Assembly: GCA_021030915.1 (NCBI GenBank)
Contig: JAGEMR010000015.1
Span: 1-64,000 of the forward strand
Source of the DNA: Astrothelium macrocarpum
Lineage: Eukaryota > Ascomycota > Dothideomycetes > Trypetheliales > Trypetheliaceae
Length of the DNA: 64,000 bases
Reading direction: 5' to 3'
Shown: positions 11,104-22,666 of the stretch, piece after piece
How the letters are laid out: each line of letters begins with the position of its first letter
How positions within the stretch are numbered: position 1 is the first letter of the stretch
Made by a program: the position numbers and the translations under genes
Notes under the pieces: generated by a model
The model's input: only the letters and a program-made list of their open reading frames with translations
Database searches by the model: none
Told to the model about the DNA's origin: nothing

Positions 11104-12612
11104 TGATTTCCAGCATCGATTTTCAAAGGAAACGCCCTTTATTGCTGATTCGGCATCTCTTATTGGTTATTAGTGTAATTTCCTGAAAGCGATGTGTTGG
11201 TAGTAGATGGGTGCAAAGCAAAGTGGGTTCTGTAGTGGATAGGATTGCCCGTGGTTGCCGTCAAGCTGCTGCCCTTGTTTCCAAAGCGGCTCTAGAAGTA
11301 TGATTAGGATGTTCTAGAATGCAAAAATCCACTTTCATTATTGCTTGCAGTGTATTATGAAGGCCTCTCTTCAGCCACTCTCAACACTTTTCACCTCCAG
11401 CGCACAGCCAGCAAATGGGCTCTGATCGTTCATTTGAAGAAAAACAATGAAACTCTCAAATGCTTTGGATGAATCGGATATTGCATTCGACTGGCCACCA
11501 ATTATCAGTCAAACCTGACGATGCCAAAAAAACATTCTCAGGTTGCGGATTGTGCCATTGTAATCATCGTCTTGCTTTAGCACAGTTAAGAGTCTTGTCC
11601 TCACCAGTACATTTGTGATGGCAGGAAGGACTTACTGGAGCTCAGTATCTGGAACGAACACTAAACTTACACCAGCACGCAGCCACCTATCCTCCGCGGT
11701 CTAACTTCGGTCCTGTTGCCTGTTCATAGCTTTGCTCTTCGATCCGAGCATGTTCATTTGGACGGCGCATGCGAGGCATTGGGCCTTGACATGGACCCGC
11801 TCGTTCGTATAAAGTCGAAAACACTGGCAGACTCCACATTTAGTTCTATTCTTTCAGGACTACGTGACATGCCATTGCCCTTTCGTGAAGGCAGTACCAC
11901 AAATAATTGTTTCAGCCAGTCCGGACTGGTCCCAGTCAAAAAGATCTCATTCGAGGAGAGCATCTTCCGATCCGAATTGCCTCGACAATTTTCGCAACTG
12001 CTTGATTGGGCGGAAGGCTGTCTACTTGCCGAGGATTTATGACTGTGAAATTGGTCTCTGCAGCAGAAAGATCCCTTCCTCGACCATGGTTATAAGTTAT
12101 CGCATCCACTAGTGAAATTGGAAGGTTGCTGTCAGAGGATTGTGGGATAATTTCTGAGCCGGAGTGATTGGCAAGGTCATCAACGCATGGAAACTCAGAT
12201 CTGTTATTGTCACTATAGCCCACAGAGTCCGCGACTTGCCTAATTCCTGCTCCAGTAACACGGGGATCGGGTCATAAGTTAATCAAGTTTTTGAGGACGA
12301 AATTTGGCCAAGTCGACCATTTGGTCCGATAGGGACACATGAGGTTATTCTTGACCAAGCACAGTCATGTGTAGAAACGAGGTGAAGAACAGCGGGCGAC
12401 TGGTATTTGGGGAAAGAGTTGAGCTACTAAAGGGATGATGGCTTCGTGTTCCGAGGGTCGCCTCCCTGATATCATGGCTCTGTCTTTCCAATGTCTCAGT
12501 TCTTCTTTCGTGCATCTTAGTCCATCCAATATATGTGTCTTGCCTGACTCAGATGTACTGCCCAAGTCACCCCTCAATTTCTACGTATACTCTTCTCATG
12601 GTTTGCGTTGTT

Positions 12613-13029
12613 CTAGATTGCTCTCAACTCACGACCGTGTTGCTCCTGCGATTTCTCGAGTCCTAGTTGCAATTCCCTTACGCGTTGGGCTATTCTTTCT
12701 CAAAATGCGCGTCCTATAATAACGTCAGTAGAGCTTCGACAAGACTGCAAAGATGATGACGATAACAAATTATATGCTAACGGAGCCCTTGTATCTTCCA
12801 GTAGTTCAAGCGCGATTAAACAAGACGACACGGAGAAGAAAACGGAAAAAGACTCACGTGCTTCCCGATTCTGCTGTTCCTGCTTCGTATCTGGGGAGCA
12901 GGTCGCCAGCTTCCGGCTAGACCGTAGTCCTGGCGCGATATGCGATCCCTGCCCTGCCACGCCTTGACCGGCATACTCTTCTTCAGGACCCAGCGAGACG
13001 TCCGTTGTAGCCAAGGTCGGAAGGATCAC
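12613..13029 (-). pseudogene. Broken bZIP transcription factor
   Basis: A frame ending KQEQQNREA joins across an intron (donor GTGAGT, acceptor near 12715) to a segment reading RRAF, stop, ERIAQRVRELQLGLEKSQEQ. This is the fungal bZIP layout: basic region with the N-x2-A-x3-F signature, followed by a leucine-zipper-like coil. The stop is TGA exactly where the family has the invariant arginine of the basic region, as expected from CGA to TGA. A second stop (TAG) follows after about 25 residues, where the coil seems to continue. Both fit C-to-T transitions; the second is in the CpA context preferred by RIP. A C-terminal part may lie at 11936-12223. I treat it as inactive. Confidence 0.6.
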
Positions 13030-14362
13030 TAACCCTGTGGCGCGTACACTGCACTACGGGCTTAAGCGTGTTACAGGGCGGACTATGCTTTGTGCAACCC
13101 GGGCATAAGTAATTGTGGGAGCAGAGGGAATATCATTCTGCTAGGTAGCGGAACTCTTCTCGTCGGAGGGATAACGTGAGTGCTGTTGAAGTTGACTACT
13201 GTTGGAGTCCGAAAGACATTCGTAATGGCTCTAACGGTCAAAAGGTTTACTTAGCCAGAGCTAGGACACCAGATGTGGTCCAATCACTGGCGCTGCTGAT
13301 TAAGCACTTCGGCTCACAGCTTGGAATCCATTTCTCCGCCTCTACCTCTCTACTCTGTCCTGACATGATCTTCTCAAACAACAATCGAGATTTTGATTTC
13401 CGTATTCAACTCGTCGTACAAAGATCACTTTCACGTGTACTGTGTGGAAAGACGACGTACCTGGGCCAGAAGACAGATATAAGCTGCTGCATGAACATAG
13501 TTCTCTAGTGCTACAATCAATGACGAAGGAGAGTGCATTATGCTTCAACACAAATTTCGGCAAAGGTTCCTCTCAGAAAATCGTTTCAAATTACTGCGAC
13601 TATCTAGCGCTTCATGCGTACTGTGTATGCGCGATCCTGAAACACGTGTCATCGCTAAGAGACTGGAAAGGCATCAGATTTCTATCCAATACCAGACTAC
13701 GCTTTCTACCTACCACCTCTAATAACGCTGTGAAAGCTCATCCTGCGTTTCGTAAAGCGTGTCATTGGTTTAGCAAAATCTAGCCACCAAGATCATGACA
13801 TATTATAGTTTCTTTGCTCATGTCTTCCAAACAAAAACGCAGCTGGCGATCAACCTGAGAGTATCGGCAAAGAAACTGCAACCGTGAGTTAGCCATATGG
13901 CTCGGGCCCTAACCTATGCCGATCCGTCAAATTCTGTTGTTTGACTTTGTTTGCCTTTGACCAAGACAAGGACCAGATCCTTGCGCTCGCATTGACAGCT
14001 CTACCCAAAGTGTCAACATACCGTTCCAGGACTCACTGACTGAAAAAGTCAATTTTACTACACTAGTGACTGCCGTTAACAGCCTTCAAAACGCGAACGC
14101 AATTAGGGTCACCGCAGCGATTCAGGGTCCCACTTCTTCTGCCGCATCCCTAAGCTGCTACTTGACGACCCACGCCTTTCAGACAGTCTCCATTTAGAAT
14201 GTCTGCATTATTCGTCAGTCCTCATCGATTTGAGCGCGTCCTTATCTCTACGCTCGAGCTTTGGCTAGTCTGGAAGATGTGTCAAGCGTGTCGGGGTACT
14301 AAAGGTGGCCAAGCACCACTCAGTCCCTTTTCCAAAATGAAGTCAATCTATACATCACAAAT

Positions 14363-16459
14363 ATGAAAATCTTATTATCACTTATCCTTTTCACTCTAGA
14401 CACATTTGCATTCTCGGCGCAGAGACATGCCGTCCACGAAAAACGTTTCATTCATCGAGCACAGTGGAGTGAATATTGGGCACCCCGCTCCAGCATGACT
14501 CTGCCAATGCGGATAGCCCTAGCCCAGCGTAATATAGATCGGGGTTATGAATTCCTGAAAGAAGTCTCGCATCCGGATTCACCTAGATATGGACAGCACT
14601 GGAGCTACGCAGACTTGATCAACACGTTCTCTGCGAGGTATACATCTTTCGCGGTTAGACAAAGATAATCTGCTAATTTCAGGGGTTCAGCGCTGAGTCT
14701 ATCAGCGAGGTCAAGTCATGGCTTACAAACTCAGGAATTGCTGATGAGCGAATCACGGTTTCAGCCGGGATGAACTGGTTGCACCTGGATGCTACGGTTG
14801 CTGAAGTCGAGCGATTGCTTCAAACACGGTACAAGTTCTACAAGCACACAGAAACCGGCCAGATGCAAATCGCCTGTCAAGAATACAGCATTCCAGCGCA
14901 TCTACGACAACACATAGACTTTGTTACACCAACGGTCCATTTCGACGCAAGAGCTGTCAAGTCAAGACAGAGCTCAGCGATCAAGAAGCGGCAATCACCT
15001 CAAGAGCCAAAGGAAGTCGGCCTTGGCCGCTCGATTGGCATGCCGGGAAGTGGATCATTACCGAAACCGGGCAAAATTATGGATGATTCTGGCTTCATCT
15101 TGCGGGAGGCATCAGTCGAATTCTGCAGCGTATTGACAACTCCAGACTGTCTCCGTATGCTCTATGGCTTTGGTCCTAATAATGCTTCGTTCCCGAACAA
15201 TAGCTATGGAATTGTTGAATACACCCCGCAGGCTCTTGTCCAGAAGGACTTGGATCATTTCTTCACGATATTCCAACCCGACGCTGCGGGGAAAAGCCCC
15301 ATATTCACGCCTATAGATGGAGGTGTCATCCAAACGAACGAGACTGGCTTTGAGTTTAACGGAGAATCGAACCTCGATTTGGAATATGCCATGGCATTGG
15401 TTTCTCCACAGCCGGTGACATTGTATCAAGCAGGAGATACCGTGATGGGCGCATCGTTCAACAATCTCCTGGACGCGTTTGATCAAACTTACTGCGGTGG
15501 TGATGATCCGACCCAGGACGGTATATACCCCGACAACATGCCTGGCGGATTTCAAGGTACTTCATGCGGCAACTACACCCCAGCTTTTGTCATCTCGACG
15601 TCCTACTCATCCAACGAAATGGATGTAACTCCCGCATACGCACAACGGCAGTGCAACGAGTACATGAAACTTGGCTTGATGGGTACTACGTTCATTTACT
15701 CTTCTGGGGACTTTGGTGCGTACTCGCTAATTTCCAATTCAAACAAGAAAGAAAAAAAAAGATAAGTCCATGAGCGTGCTTTTACTGACCTCCCCATCAG
15801 GCGTTGCTGGCAATTCTAATACGTGTATATCCGGAAACGGTACCTACATCAACGGCACCCAAGGCGGTCGCTTCAACCCGTCCTTCCCTGGCACTTGTCC
15901 ATACATTACAGCAGTTGGCGCGACGCAAGTCAAGAATACAACCATGCTCTCATCCAGTCCAACACAGCCCGAAATGGCTTGCGAAACCGTAATCTTCAGC
16001 GGCGGCGGCTTCAGTAATGTCTTCCAAATGCCATCCTACCAATCCCAAGCCGTCTCACAATACTTTGAAGGCTCCGCTGCACCTCAATACTCCGCCCGGC
16101 AATTCAACAACTCACGCCAGGCTCGGGGCTTTCCTGATGTCTCTGCCAACGGCGCCAACTACGGAATCATCTTGAATGGCAGTCTCCAAATGTCCTTTGG
16201 GACGTCTGCTTCTGCGCCAACTTTCGGCTCCGTCATTACTCTGATTAATCAGGAAAGAATGAAAGTTGGGAAAAGGCCTGTGGGATTTCTTAATGAGGCA
16301 TTGTATGCAAATCCGGGCATGATGAATGATATCACTGAGGGTCAGAATCCCGGGTGTAATACGAACGGGTTTCAAGCGGCGAGGGGGTGGGATCCTGTGA
16401 CTGGACTTGGCACGCCGAACTATCCAAAGATGTTGGAGTATTTTATGTCGCTCAAATGA
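14363..16459 (+). CDS. Secreted sedolisin (tripeptidyl-peptidase-like, S53)
   Basis: Acid serine-carboxyl peptidase that removes tripeptides or cuts proteins outside the cell. Exons 14363-14637, 14691-15715 and 15801-16459 give 652 residues. Residues 1-19 are a clear signal peptide. A pro-kumamolisin activation domain follows (HPDSPRYGQHWSYADL). The catalytic domain holds Glu317 and Asp321 (ESNLDLEY), the oxyanion Asp432 (SSGDFG) and the nucleophile Ser569 (SFGTSASAP). The C-terminal RGWDPVTGLGTPNY block matches the calcium-site region of the family. Intron 1 uses the second of two close AG acceptors (14690), because only that keeps frame. All catalytic residues are present, so it is probably active. 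Confidence 0.95.
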
Positions 16460-16695
16460 TACTTTGTAGATTCTTGTCAATTACGAATTCCGTAAACCCA
16501 GGTCTTCCAACACTAGATACTTGCGGCTCCATGTATCAGTCTACTATGGCAATACTCTATCTACTGAGCACTTTGGCCAAAAGGTTAGCTTGAGCTCGAC
16601 TTCTTCAACACTGACCTCCATTTGTAATAGCGCTGAACCTAAAAGTATACGCAACCTGAATGATACGGTAAGCTAAACATAGTGTAAAGATTACT
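16460..16695. other. Short convergent spacer
   Basis: The sedolisin and the membrane-protein gene converge here. No other feature seen. Confidence 0.6.
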
Positions 16696-18129
16696 CTAAA
16701 TCATCTCTTCTTCGATTGAGAATTGTCGAGTTATCTTTACTGCACCGTTTGGTACATTTTCTTCTTCAGATCCATTCGTTGCAAATCCAAATGTAGCCAT
16801 ACCATTTCTTCGTGCAGGTTGCAGCAAAATGTTCTGCATGTTACCCAAATATGTCTCCTGTCTGTCATTCTGTATCTGAAACTGATCTTGACTCTTGATA
16901 GAGCTAGACAATGCCATAGTGTCATCGCACGATTTGCGCTCTTTAAAATACCAGCTAAAATTCAATGATTTTGGTGGTGCAATATTATTGAGTAATTTGT
17001 TGGAGAAGAGGTATACGAAAAGTGGACGCACGACCGCAAGGCAAGCCGCCACGGTGCCGAGGCATGGTTCAGCGGTTGACCATATATCTGTGTCAGACGT
17101 CTGCCCTTGTTAAGGTTAGTCTAGCAAAATGAAGCCAGAAGACGAAGCGTGAACGTACATGAAATGTCTACAACGTTATAACTGCTTGTCGCAACAAGCC
17201 GAAGGATGCTAGTGATACACGCTCTAAATCCACCGGCCCTCCGTCAATGTACGTGCTTCAAATATGAGAACTGATGGGATTCGTAACATTCACTTACAAA
17301 CTACCAAAGAGAAAAAGTCCGGTTAACGAAGCTTTCTTTGTCGTGGATGATTGTAATTTCCAGACCGCTGACAGCGGTAATATAAGAATAATGACATCAA
17401 GTACGACGTTCACCACCGAGCACGTCCTTACATACAATAAGACGTTGAAGCAATGGCCCTGCAAAGATTTGTCCCATATGTACTCAATTGGTATACATTG
17501 GAGGCAAGATGTCATGATGGAAGCGGTTCCTGCGAGGACAGACATAGATCCAAGCACCCAGGCCCAGATCCTGTACGCGCGAGATCGAAAGATTCGGACA
17601 TAGAGCAGAAGTAGGGATAGTTTGACGGGGGGTATTGCGATGGCCCATACGCATCTAAAGATCATCTGGGCCTTTACAGTATCTCAGTAAAGCTTCGTAC
17701 AACAGGGGCAAAACAGAATTTCTCATACAACACCGAATTTTGGAATGTCCGATGGGACAATGGTAGATATGTGTCTTTCAAGGCAAAAGTGAACAGCTTT
17801 GCTGCTTTACACATCAGCGTGGCCTGCAGAATCATAGCTGTTGTTTGTTCAACAATGTCGTACCGACTATGGCACTCACGGAGAGGGATATCGAGAGGGA
17901 CTAATTGAATTAGTGATTGTGCTATGACGTGATCCAAGGACACACATACAAGGGACACGATGATCGAGACATCATCGGCTTGGAGAGTCGCTCCATTCAT
18001 TCTCCTTGCTACAACGCGGAGTATAACAGCTGAAGAAGCAAGAATCGGGCAGACAATGTTGGTTACCAAGATCCTAGGACTTTTGTTCTCGTTGAAATGA
18101 AGAGCGTTAGGAGTGGAAAGCATCGACAT
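16696..18129 (-). CDS. PTH11/rhodopsin-like seven-helix membrane protein
   Basis: Fungal integral membrane protein of the rhodopsin-like (SAT4/PTH11-type) family, thought to act in surface sensing; the ligand is unknown. Exons (plus coordinates) 17950-18129, 17864-17900, 17729-17796, 17298-17671, 17159-17223 and 16696-17105 give 377 residues. Family hallmarks are seen in order: an N-terminal helix, ADD before helix 2, a GLGRH-like ERHISTIVPSDI loop, VKLSLLLLYVRIFRS, an outer loop with conserved cysteines (CLQCIPIEYIWD and GHCF), LPLSAVWKLQ, GSLACITSILRL, and a final helix ending AACLAVVRPLF. The cytoplasmic tail is about 90 residues. The 37-base exon 2 and its following intron (donor GTACGA) were chosen because they restore the helix-2/loop join without a stop; that junction is the least certain part. 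No CFEM domain is present. Confidence 0.85.
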
Positions 18130-19352
18130 CAGGCGAATGCGTATCCAAGATACAAGTGAGTAATGGAACGCAGTCAAATGTGCTCTGCGAGAGCAAGCCA
18201 GCTGAAATTTAAGTACACACCATCCAGAGCGAATTATCAAGGGTATATGTACACCCTTGAAGTTGCATGCTCCAATGACAGACGATCGAGGAGGAGCGGT
18301 GGATTGATTGCAGTACATAGAATGACAATTTTTCTAATCCGTATTCCAGCCTTACTGGGGTCCGCGGAAATCCTCTACCCCTAATCGAATTGTTCTGACA
18401 GCAGAGTTGAAGTCCTGGCGCTGTCAGCATTATGGACGATGTTTGCTGCTTACGGGTTGGTGTTTATTGGTTGTTGTTGTTGAGAACCCTGCATCGAGCT
18501 TTCCAGCTATCGCCCGGCAGACACAGCCTGAAAATCGCTGGAACTTGGCCATCTTCTCCGGACCCACGTCCTATCAATATGCTTTGCACAGCGTGCATCA
18601 TCAGTCTTTGATGAAGACAGTAGTGCAAATCTCATTGCGCAGACACGTGTAAATATGTATTGATCGCTTGGCAGGCCACAGCCTGGTCCATCATGATAGT
18701 AGGGAACAGGACATGACCTGCTTCTCAGCTGCTTACTGGTAATTCTGAGAAGGGATACAATAGAAAGAAGCGGGACCATACATGTAGTTGGACCAATCCG
18801 TCAATTGTTGGAAAATATTTGTTAGCAGCTCTATTGCGTCAGAAGCAGATTACCCAACGACGAAATTACCTCAAATATGCCTCCGTGGAAGCTAAAGGAC
18901 TACTTCAGGAGAGCCAAGGTGTCCTCTTCGATTTTCTCCCCACGACACCAAAAAAAAAAGGAACCCCCCAAAAAATGCACATCAGACAGTGTCGGCTTGC
19001 CTGGACTAAAGAATATCCTGGCATATCGCGGAACACAAATGACAGCATTGATCCTGCTAATAAAGAAATTGAGATGTAAAGTGGTTGCCTGGCCGGATTC
19101 GTAGCCCTTACAAGACCTTGGTGTCACCAGGCTCCGTGGTGAATTGATCAAGCGGGAAATCTACCCACCGTACGACTTCAAGCAATAAGGACATTGATGA
19201 AGTCAAGAGGCGATTAGCCGGACGTTTTTTATTTCTCCTTTTCCAAGGTCCCTTTAATTGGGATATCCCGAATCATGTCTCTTGTAAACCGCAGCATTTG
19301 TTAGTGTAACCGCTGGCTAAACAATGAAAGCTCTTGCGGGCTATTAGAATCA
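18130..19352. other. Intergenic, no gene found
   Basis: A plus-strand frame at 18877-19104 starts MPPWKLKDYFRR and crosses A and C homopolymers (about 18950-18975). It has no recognisable domain and is probably chance or a remnant. Nothing else is supported. Confidence 0.5.
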
Positions 19353-20162
19353 TTATGGAAGGTAATAACCCACCCGACTAGTGCCCTTCGACCGACTAAC
19401 TTTCTTCACAACCGTTTTCTGACATAATTGGGTGCTATCCACATGTGTACCTCCGCAGGGATAAGTTTCGGCACCAACAATTTTCACCACCCTAAACTTT
19501 TCGTCATCAGTCATTCCCATGGCCTTGCGGTCGGGTATCAATCGCTCCAGCCCATTTGCTTCAAAGTCCTTTTCATCCCACCAATCAATCTTGACAGGCA
19601 TATCCTTATTAATGTACTCGTCAACTTTCTGCTGAATCGTGTCCTTCCATTTCCCTTCAATCAGGCCTTGAAACTCACAGGCTGCTGAGTCAGGGAAATG
19701 TGATGCCTTGGTTTCGTTAAAACCCTCTATCTCTTTCTCCAACAAGTGCTTCACAGCGGCACCTAAAACATGGCCCGCAGTATGATAACGCGAGTACAAG
19801 AGACGCTTCTCTGTGTTGATAGTTTGCGTGACTTTTTGCCCAGGCCGGAAGATGGATGACGGATTCACGAAACGTCCAAAATGCAAGCCTTCGCCCTGTG
19901 TGACCGCACTCATGCGCACTGATTGTACGTCAAACCTGTCTCCAGTTTCATTTTCCATGTACCCGAAGTCAGAAGGTTGGCCGCCACCTTGTGGGTGAAA
20001 GATTGTGGCGTCGGTTACAACAACATGATCTTCGTCTTTGGCTTGCTTAAAGAGGTCTCTGTTGGCTTCCTCGAGTGAGGCGACAGTTCTCACCGCTGTA
20101 ACGGCGACCTGCATGGTAGATAGGTGGCCATTTCGTTGAAAAGCTAGGTAGGTACGTTGCAT
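19353..20162 (-). CDS. AlaX-type tRNA editing protein
   Basis: Free-standing homologue of the alanyl/threonyl-tRNA synthetase editing domain, which hydrolyses mischarged tRNA (for example Ser-tRNA-Ala) in the cytosol. The intronless frame gives 269 residues, the normal size for fungal members. Motifs are complete: HPQGGGQ at 56-62, the zinc-binding HTAGH (His127, His131), and CGGTH (Cys236, His240). The first ATG is kept because relatives also start with a short hydrophobic segment about 15 residues before the internal methionine. A fungal threonyl/alanyl-tRNA synthetase second additional domain protein is the same thing under another name. Confidence 0.93.
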   Translation of the reverse strand: MQRTYLAFQRNGHLSTMQVAVTAVRTVASLEEANRDLFKQAKDEDHVVVTDATIFHPQGGGQPSDFGYMENETGDRFDVQSVRMSAVTQGEGLHFGRFVNPSSIFRPGQKVTQTINTEKRLLYSRYHTAGHVLGAAVKHLLEKEIEGFNETKASHFPDSAACEFQGLIEGKWKDTIQQKVDEYINKDMPVKIDWWDEKDFEANGLERLIPDRKAMGMTDDEKFRVVKIVGAETYPCGGTHVDSTQLCQKTVVKKVSRSKGTSRVGYYLP

Positions 20163-21526
20163 GGTGTTTCAGAGTGCATAAGGGTCGTTTGCGAATCGAA
20201 GCACCTGAGCCAGTCAGAGACAGCAGTTTTTGATGTCCAAGTGGATGCTGAAAGCAAATCAATCCGAGGTAATTAGCTAGGTATTTAGAGTCAGTGCTCC
20301 TGTAATTTAAACATGAAATCTGAGAGACTTCCAATAGCTGAAATAGCAAATATAGCAGTCATCGATCTGGTCTAGGAGTAGAAAGTTTTGCCGGACTCAA
20401 ATCTAGGTACGACTCCAATCTTTTTTTTAACAGAGATCCGTGCGTGGAGGATCATTAGCACGGACCAGGTCCTCTTCTCGTCTCTGGCCTAGAGCCAGGT
20501 TGGTACGGCTAAGATGCCTCACGTATTACCATGACCTCAGCCGTCCCCCTTCTAATATCCAACCATGATTGCGGCGAAGGACAAATACTTAGTCCGGGCC
20601 CAAGGCAATGATACTGAGCATGGAGAACAGTTAACTATCTGCCTCACGAGACCAGGATCCGCTAGTGATCGATGCTCCGATGGCTTTGAGCGGTACTCGT
20701 TCTGTCGACCAATGTACGCAAGCAATCAAGATTGCTAGCAACAGTCCATAGCATACGAAATGTCACCCACGACCGCGAAAGATATAATCGCCGTAAGCCT
20801 CGTTGAGAGACCCTCAACAAAAGCAGACAAGAATATCTTAGAATTTATTTCTCGATGAATTATTGATAAATTTTTTACAACTCATAATTATTTAGAATGG
20901 TATGAGGTCCTCCCAATGAGGTCTGTGGCGAATTATATCTGTCGCAGTCGCGGGTGACATTTCTTATGCCGTGGACTGGTGCTAGCGCATGTAAACATTG
21001 GCAGGTTAAATTCGCTGTTCTTAAGTAGTTCTGTGAGAATATAGTTCTGCTCCAATACAAGCTATTCAGATCAGTCTAGACCTTCGATACTACGTAGTAG
21101 TCATTCAAACTATTTCCTTGTACACCTAAAAAGCCAATACATTGCTCAAGAACAATGTGCCTAGGTACACCGTCGGAAAGGCCGGGCCCGACCACCTAAT
21201 GCTTGTTGAACAGGAACGACCAAAGCATAGCTATTTCAGCCAAAAGCTTTTGTCTCACCATGCAAGTCCAGCCACCCGGTCACTTACATGACTCTTAATC
21301 CCTTGCTCGCCTTTAGTTTACTTATCAAGTTTTACATAAAGTACTCTTCAACTCCTGTGAAAGCATGACCACAGGAAAGAAGCGTAAAGTACATGTTCAT
21401 CCATGAAATGCTCCAGGAAGTTCTCCTGTCTAATTCGGGCTTTAGTTCTAGGCTCTCAAAATTCCTTTCTCGTAAAGATCCATAAATAAGCTCGCGTCAT
21501 CACCAGATACACGGAGGGTTTTTCAA
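20163..21526. other. Divergent intergenic region
   Basis: 1.36 kb separating two divergently transcribed genes. It contains short T runs (about 20421-20429) and A/T-rich stretches around 20840-20880, but no supported gene or RNA. Confidence 0.6.
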
Positions 21527-22666
21527 ATGCCGCAGCTCGATCCTGCAAGATATACAGAGCGAGCTTTGGAGCTGGCGAGGATCGCTGATGAAGCCGGAAC
21601 GTTTGGTGTTGGAGGTCTTTTGCTCGATTCTGAAGGTTCGGTTCTCAAAGAAGTTCACAATAACGTTATTCGCAATGGACGATTCTGGGACCCCACTGCT
21701 CATGCTGAGCGACAGCTTATTTCGTGGTACTATGAAGCTCTAAATACAGGCCAACATCTTCCTCCACCGTCAGAGCTCACAATCGTCACATCTCTGGATC
21801 CGTGCCCCATGTGCGCCGGTGCAATACTACACTCGCGGATGAACGTTGTCGTGATAGCATACGACGATACTGGAGGAGTAAATTGGAACAGTAAAAATGA
21901 TTTCCTGGCGGTTCCTGGACCATTTCGTCCGGTAGCTACGCAACAATTCGCCTATTTCGGTGTTGACAGATCAAGAGCGTTTACAGGTTCTCCTAAAAGC
22001 ATTTTTGCCGGTGCAGTCATTCGAGAAGATCTAGTGCAACAATGCTTCGAATTAGCGAGAGATAGCAGAGAAAAGGTCCGGCAGTTGGGTCGTAGAATGA
22101 TTCAAATGACTGTCAACGACATGAGAGCAGAGAGTAACTTTGCTATGGCTCCTCTGCTTCAGAACTATTACGATATGGCGATGAGACTCCAAATTGATAT
22201 CCAAAGCGCCGTGGATCGAGCAAGACTGTTGCGTGAGTTGATAAAGGTCGCCGAAGCATCTCAAGCCGCAGGAGGAATTTTTGACTCCGCCGTGCTGATT
22301 GATCAATCTCAGAATGTGTTGATAATCCTTGGATCGTCATCGTTGTCAGTTTGTCGTATTGATACACCAATGATGCGTTTATCACGGATATTCACTTCTT
22401 GCCGACACAGTCAACTGACTGATGAAGCTCTTCCCCATCCTTCTCAATGTATGGTAGTTCTTCTCCATGGACCCACAGGGAATGCTCTTGGTTTGATGGA
22501 TTTGGGTATTTTTGGCCTGACTGTGGGCCCTTCCGAGAGCCCACAGAAACTTTACTACTTTCGACCGACACAGACTGAAGATGATTTGGCTGAGATGACT
22601 CGCAACTTACCTCCAGTCTTTCACAATGTTATGAAGGTTACTCCCACAAAACTCGAAGATACTTGA
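21527..22666 (+). CDS. CMP/dCMP-type deaminase domain with long C-terminal extension
   Basis: The first 150 residues form a zinc-dependent cytidine/deoxycytidylate-like deaminase fold: HAE (His59, proton-shuttle Glu61) and PCPMC (Cys93, Cys96), the complete zinc site. It most resembles nucleobase or tRNA deaminase-type proteins such as guanine or cytosine deaminases, but the substrate cannot be read from sequence. Residues from about 165 to 379 are an extension I do not recognise. It contains helices around residues 170-260 and a strand-rich end, and free-standing deaminases of this type usually stop near 150-180 residues. Single exon; no signal peptide or membrane segment. Confidence 0.8.
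   Translation: MPQLDPARYTERALELARIADEAGTFGVGGLLLDSEGSVLKEVHNNVIRNGRFWDPTAHAERQLISWYYEALNTGQHLPPPSELTIVTSLDPCPMCAGAILHSRMNVVVIAYDDTGGVNWNSKNDFLAVPGPFRPVATQQFAYFGVDRSRAFTGSPKSIFAGAVIREDLVQQCFELARDSREKVRQLGRRMIQMTVNDMRAESNFAMAPLLQNYYDMAMRLQIDIQSAVDRARLLRELIKVAEASQAAGGIFDSAVLIDQSQNVLIILGSSSLSVCRIDTPMMRLSRIFTSCRHSQLTDEALPHPSQCMVVLLHGPTGNALGLMDLGIFGLTVGPSESPQKLYYFRPTQTEDDLAEMTRNLPPVFHNVMKVTPTKLEDT

Larger units (their letters stand above)
9369..14362. other. Gene-poor 5-kb region with gene remnants
   Basis: No intact gene could be built here on either strand. The region contains a RING-like fragment (10817-11103) and a broken bZIP gene (12613-13029), listed separately. A charged minus-strand stretch near 9925-10090, rich in Glu, Lys and Arg, may be another exon remnant. 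Other short frames look random. The pattern is one of gene decay rather than simple intergenic sequence. Confidence 0.55.

Noticed and set aside
11936..12223. Possible Zn2Cys6 transcription factor tail
   Set aside because: No Zn2Cys6 cluster could be found upstream; the upstream remnant is bZIP-like, so at most this is its C-terminus.
18877..19104. 75-codon frame starting MPPWKLKDYFRR
   Set aside because: It runs through A and C homopolymers, has no domain and no clear splice partner.
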